Program-made: the position numbers and the translations under genes
Origin: Rhexocercosporidium sp. MPI-PUGE-AT-0058
Taxonomy: Eukaryota; Ascomycota; Leotiomycetes; Helotiales
Direction: 5' to 3'
Length of the DNA stretch: 64,000 nucleotides
Assembly: GCA_020746875.1 (NCBI GenBank)
Contig: JAGTJL010000003.1
Coordinates: 1,860,001-1,924,000 of the forward strand
The notes under the pieces: generated by a model
Databases searched by the model: none
What the model was told of the DNA's origin: nothing
Seen by the model: the letters and a program-made list of their open reading frames with translations, nothing else
Shown here: piece after piece, positions 62,401 through 64,000 of the stretch
How positions within the stretch are numbered: the stretch's first letter is position 1
Layout of the letters: the number at the start of each line of letters is the position of its first letter

Positions 62401-64000
62401 GGAACCGACTTAATAAAAAGTATAATAATACCTTAACGTATAATACCGATAATAAACGAACGATTATTATAATAAGCTACCGTTATTATTACTTATATAA
62501 AAATATAAAGAACTCGGACAAAAGTTAATATAATTAGAGAAAATATATTATATAAAAAATAAATATGCCGATATTAATAATATATTTAATCTTAAATTTA
62601 ATATTTTTTACGATTATTATATAAGAGCCGACGTAAGTAAAAACGATTATATAAAAGCCTTTCTAATAATATTATAAGAAGACGTATAAACGTATTATTA
62701 TAATAATTTAATATACTTTTAAGAAATCTTTATATATATATTAAAAGTTATTTCCTATTACTTTAAAGATGCGAGCTTTAAACGTACGAATTTAATTAAA
62801 TAAAATTTAATTAGTTTAAAAGTATATAAGTAAAAGATTTTAAATAAAAGCCTTACGGAATACTTTACGTAAATATTAAACGACTTTACGTATATACGCC
62901 ACGGCTTTACATTTAATTTCCAAAACGATAATTTTATATATAATAAACTTATATAAGTATATTAAGACTTACCGGAATATTAAAATATATATTCTATATT
63001 ACTTATAATACTTATAGAATTAATTAATTTACTTAAAAACTCCGTTTAAACGTACGAATATATTTATAACTCCGCGAATATATTCGAAACTTTTTTTATA
63101 AACCGCGAGTACTATTATTAATTAAAAGATAAGACTTACGGTAAGCTAAACTACAATAAATATAAACAAAAGCTTAAAAATATTATATTATATATAAAAA
63201 GCAAGGATATTAATTAATAAAGTATTTATAATATAAATAAAACGTTATAAAAAAGGTATAAAAACGCCGGAATAATACTAAATTTAACAGCAAGTTTAAT
63301 AAAGGTTTTAATAAAAGATTCTAATAATTTATTATTAAATGCAAAAAAATATAAAAAGATTATTATAATTAATTCTTTATTAAAGATATTACTTTTAATA
63401 ATAGTAATACGTTTATATTATACGACTCCGGAAAAGAAGCACCGGAAGTATTATTTTATAAAGAAATTATATAAGAAAAAGCCGAAATTATAATTATAAA
63501 ACTTATAAATTAAACTTTATTATATATTAAGTTAAGAAAGTAAAAGATACTAAAATTACTTATAAAATTAACACAAATACGATATAATTCACGTGATTTC
63601 TATAGAATTTTAATTAATATTAGCGCAGCTCGTAAATTAATAATAAGTTATAATTAATATTTAACTTATAATAAGCTATACCTTATAAAAATTAACGAAT
63701 CTATAATAATTAATATTAAATTCGGCATTAAAGACGTTACTTTTATTAACTTTATCGATATTAATATACTAATAAGAAAGCTTTAATTTTACGTTTTTTA
63801 TATAAGAATTTTATTTTTATTTTTCTTATTAATATAAATAAAAATAGATTTTACTTTAATAACTTAACGAATATACTTTATAAAAAAGACAAATAAAGAA
63901 AAGTACCGATTATTTAACGATTTAATTACTTTTAGCTCTTTTAAGACGAATTATTTTATAATTTCTTTATAAATTTAATTAAATAAAATAAATATTATTT
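59460..64000. repeat. Right AT-rich, RIP-like block
   Basis: AT content rises from about 59,400 and is extreme from about 60,100. TpA is very frequent and no frame of useful length remains. The part at 59,560–60,720 is less eroded and may be a decayed element, but I could not recognise it. No intact gene is seen. Confidence 0.8.
62750..63960 (+). mobile_element. Decayed gag-protease relic of an LTR retrotransposon
   Basis: Plus-strand conceptual reading shows the retropepsin pattern of the same fungal family as the element at 6200–13553. The FYxILIxxSAARK stretch (degenerate active site) lies near 63,600, followed by INIKFGIKDV-F and a hydrophobic FLFLL region near 63,810. The upstream part (62,750–63,400) is Lys/Asn/Tyr-rich like gag. 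Stops throughout show it is dead. It runs off the window end, where integrase would follow. Confidence 0.5.

Noticed and set aside
1..64000. CRISPR array, bacterial operon or prophage signals
   Set aside because: Spliceosomal introns and fungal gene families show a eukaryotic nuclear genome. The tandem repeats seen lack spacers. No tRNA or rRNA gene was recognised by eye.

Overview
This window is filamentous ascomycete (Pezizomycotina) DNA. The genes carry many short GT–AG introns of about 42–100 bp, and the families present (SAT-type non-reducing PKS, AflR-like Zn2Cys6 regulator, DHA2 MFS, pigment-type multicopper oxidase) are fungal secondary-metabolism families. The class is not certain. 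The sharply two-part base composition and the transition-riddled retrotransposons point to a genome with repeat-induced point mutation (RIP).

Layout. Positions 1–about 20,420 are an AT-rich, gene-poor block. It holds decayed LTR retrotransposons: a Copia pol relic on +, a complete 7.35-kb LTR element at 6200–13553 in reverse orientation with a TAAGC target duplication, and a separate gag-protease fragment. Positions 20,428–about 59,000 are a GC-balanced island. From about 59,400 to the end the AT-rich landscape returns, with a gag-protease relic near 62.7–64.0 kb. Both island edges lie in broken genes: a 5'-truncated CmcJ-like oxidoreductase on the left, and on the right a Ca2+-transporting ATPase with two premature stops and no C-terminal half.

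The island carries an apparently intact polyketide cluster: M20 amidohydrolase (+), HR-PKS (+), AflR-like regulator (-), family-2 O-methyltransferase (+), NR-PKS (-), DHA2-type MFS exporter (-), multicopper oxidase (-), SDR (+) and cytochrome P450 (+). I rebuilt exon structures by joining frames at GT/AG sites; each spliced reading frame closes and keeps the family catalytic motifs.

How the genes may work together (inference). The HR-PKS (KS-AT-DH-MT-ER-KR-ACP) would make a reduced, possibly C-methylated acyl chain. The SAT domain of the NR-PKS, which keeps its Cys motif, would accept this as starter. The NR-PKS (SAT-KS-MAT-PT-ACP-ACP-TE) would extend and cyclise it to an alkylresorcylic-type aromatic acid. 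Its tandem ACPs and C-terminal TE resemble orsellinate/depside synthases, so ester dimerisation is possible. The OMT, P450, SDR and secreted multicopper oxidase would tailor or couple the product, the MFS would export it, and the AflR-like protein would control transcription. Candidate cis-elements include a triple 13-bp repeat before the HR-PKS, and a CGCGTCGG motif before the NR-PKS that also lies inside a palindrome in the oxidase/SDR divergent promoter. I cannot name the product or match the cluster to a characterised one from sequence alone.
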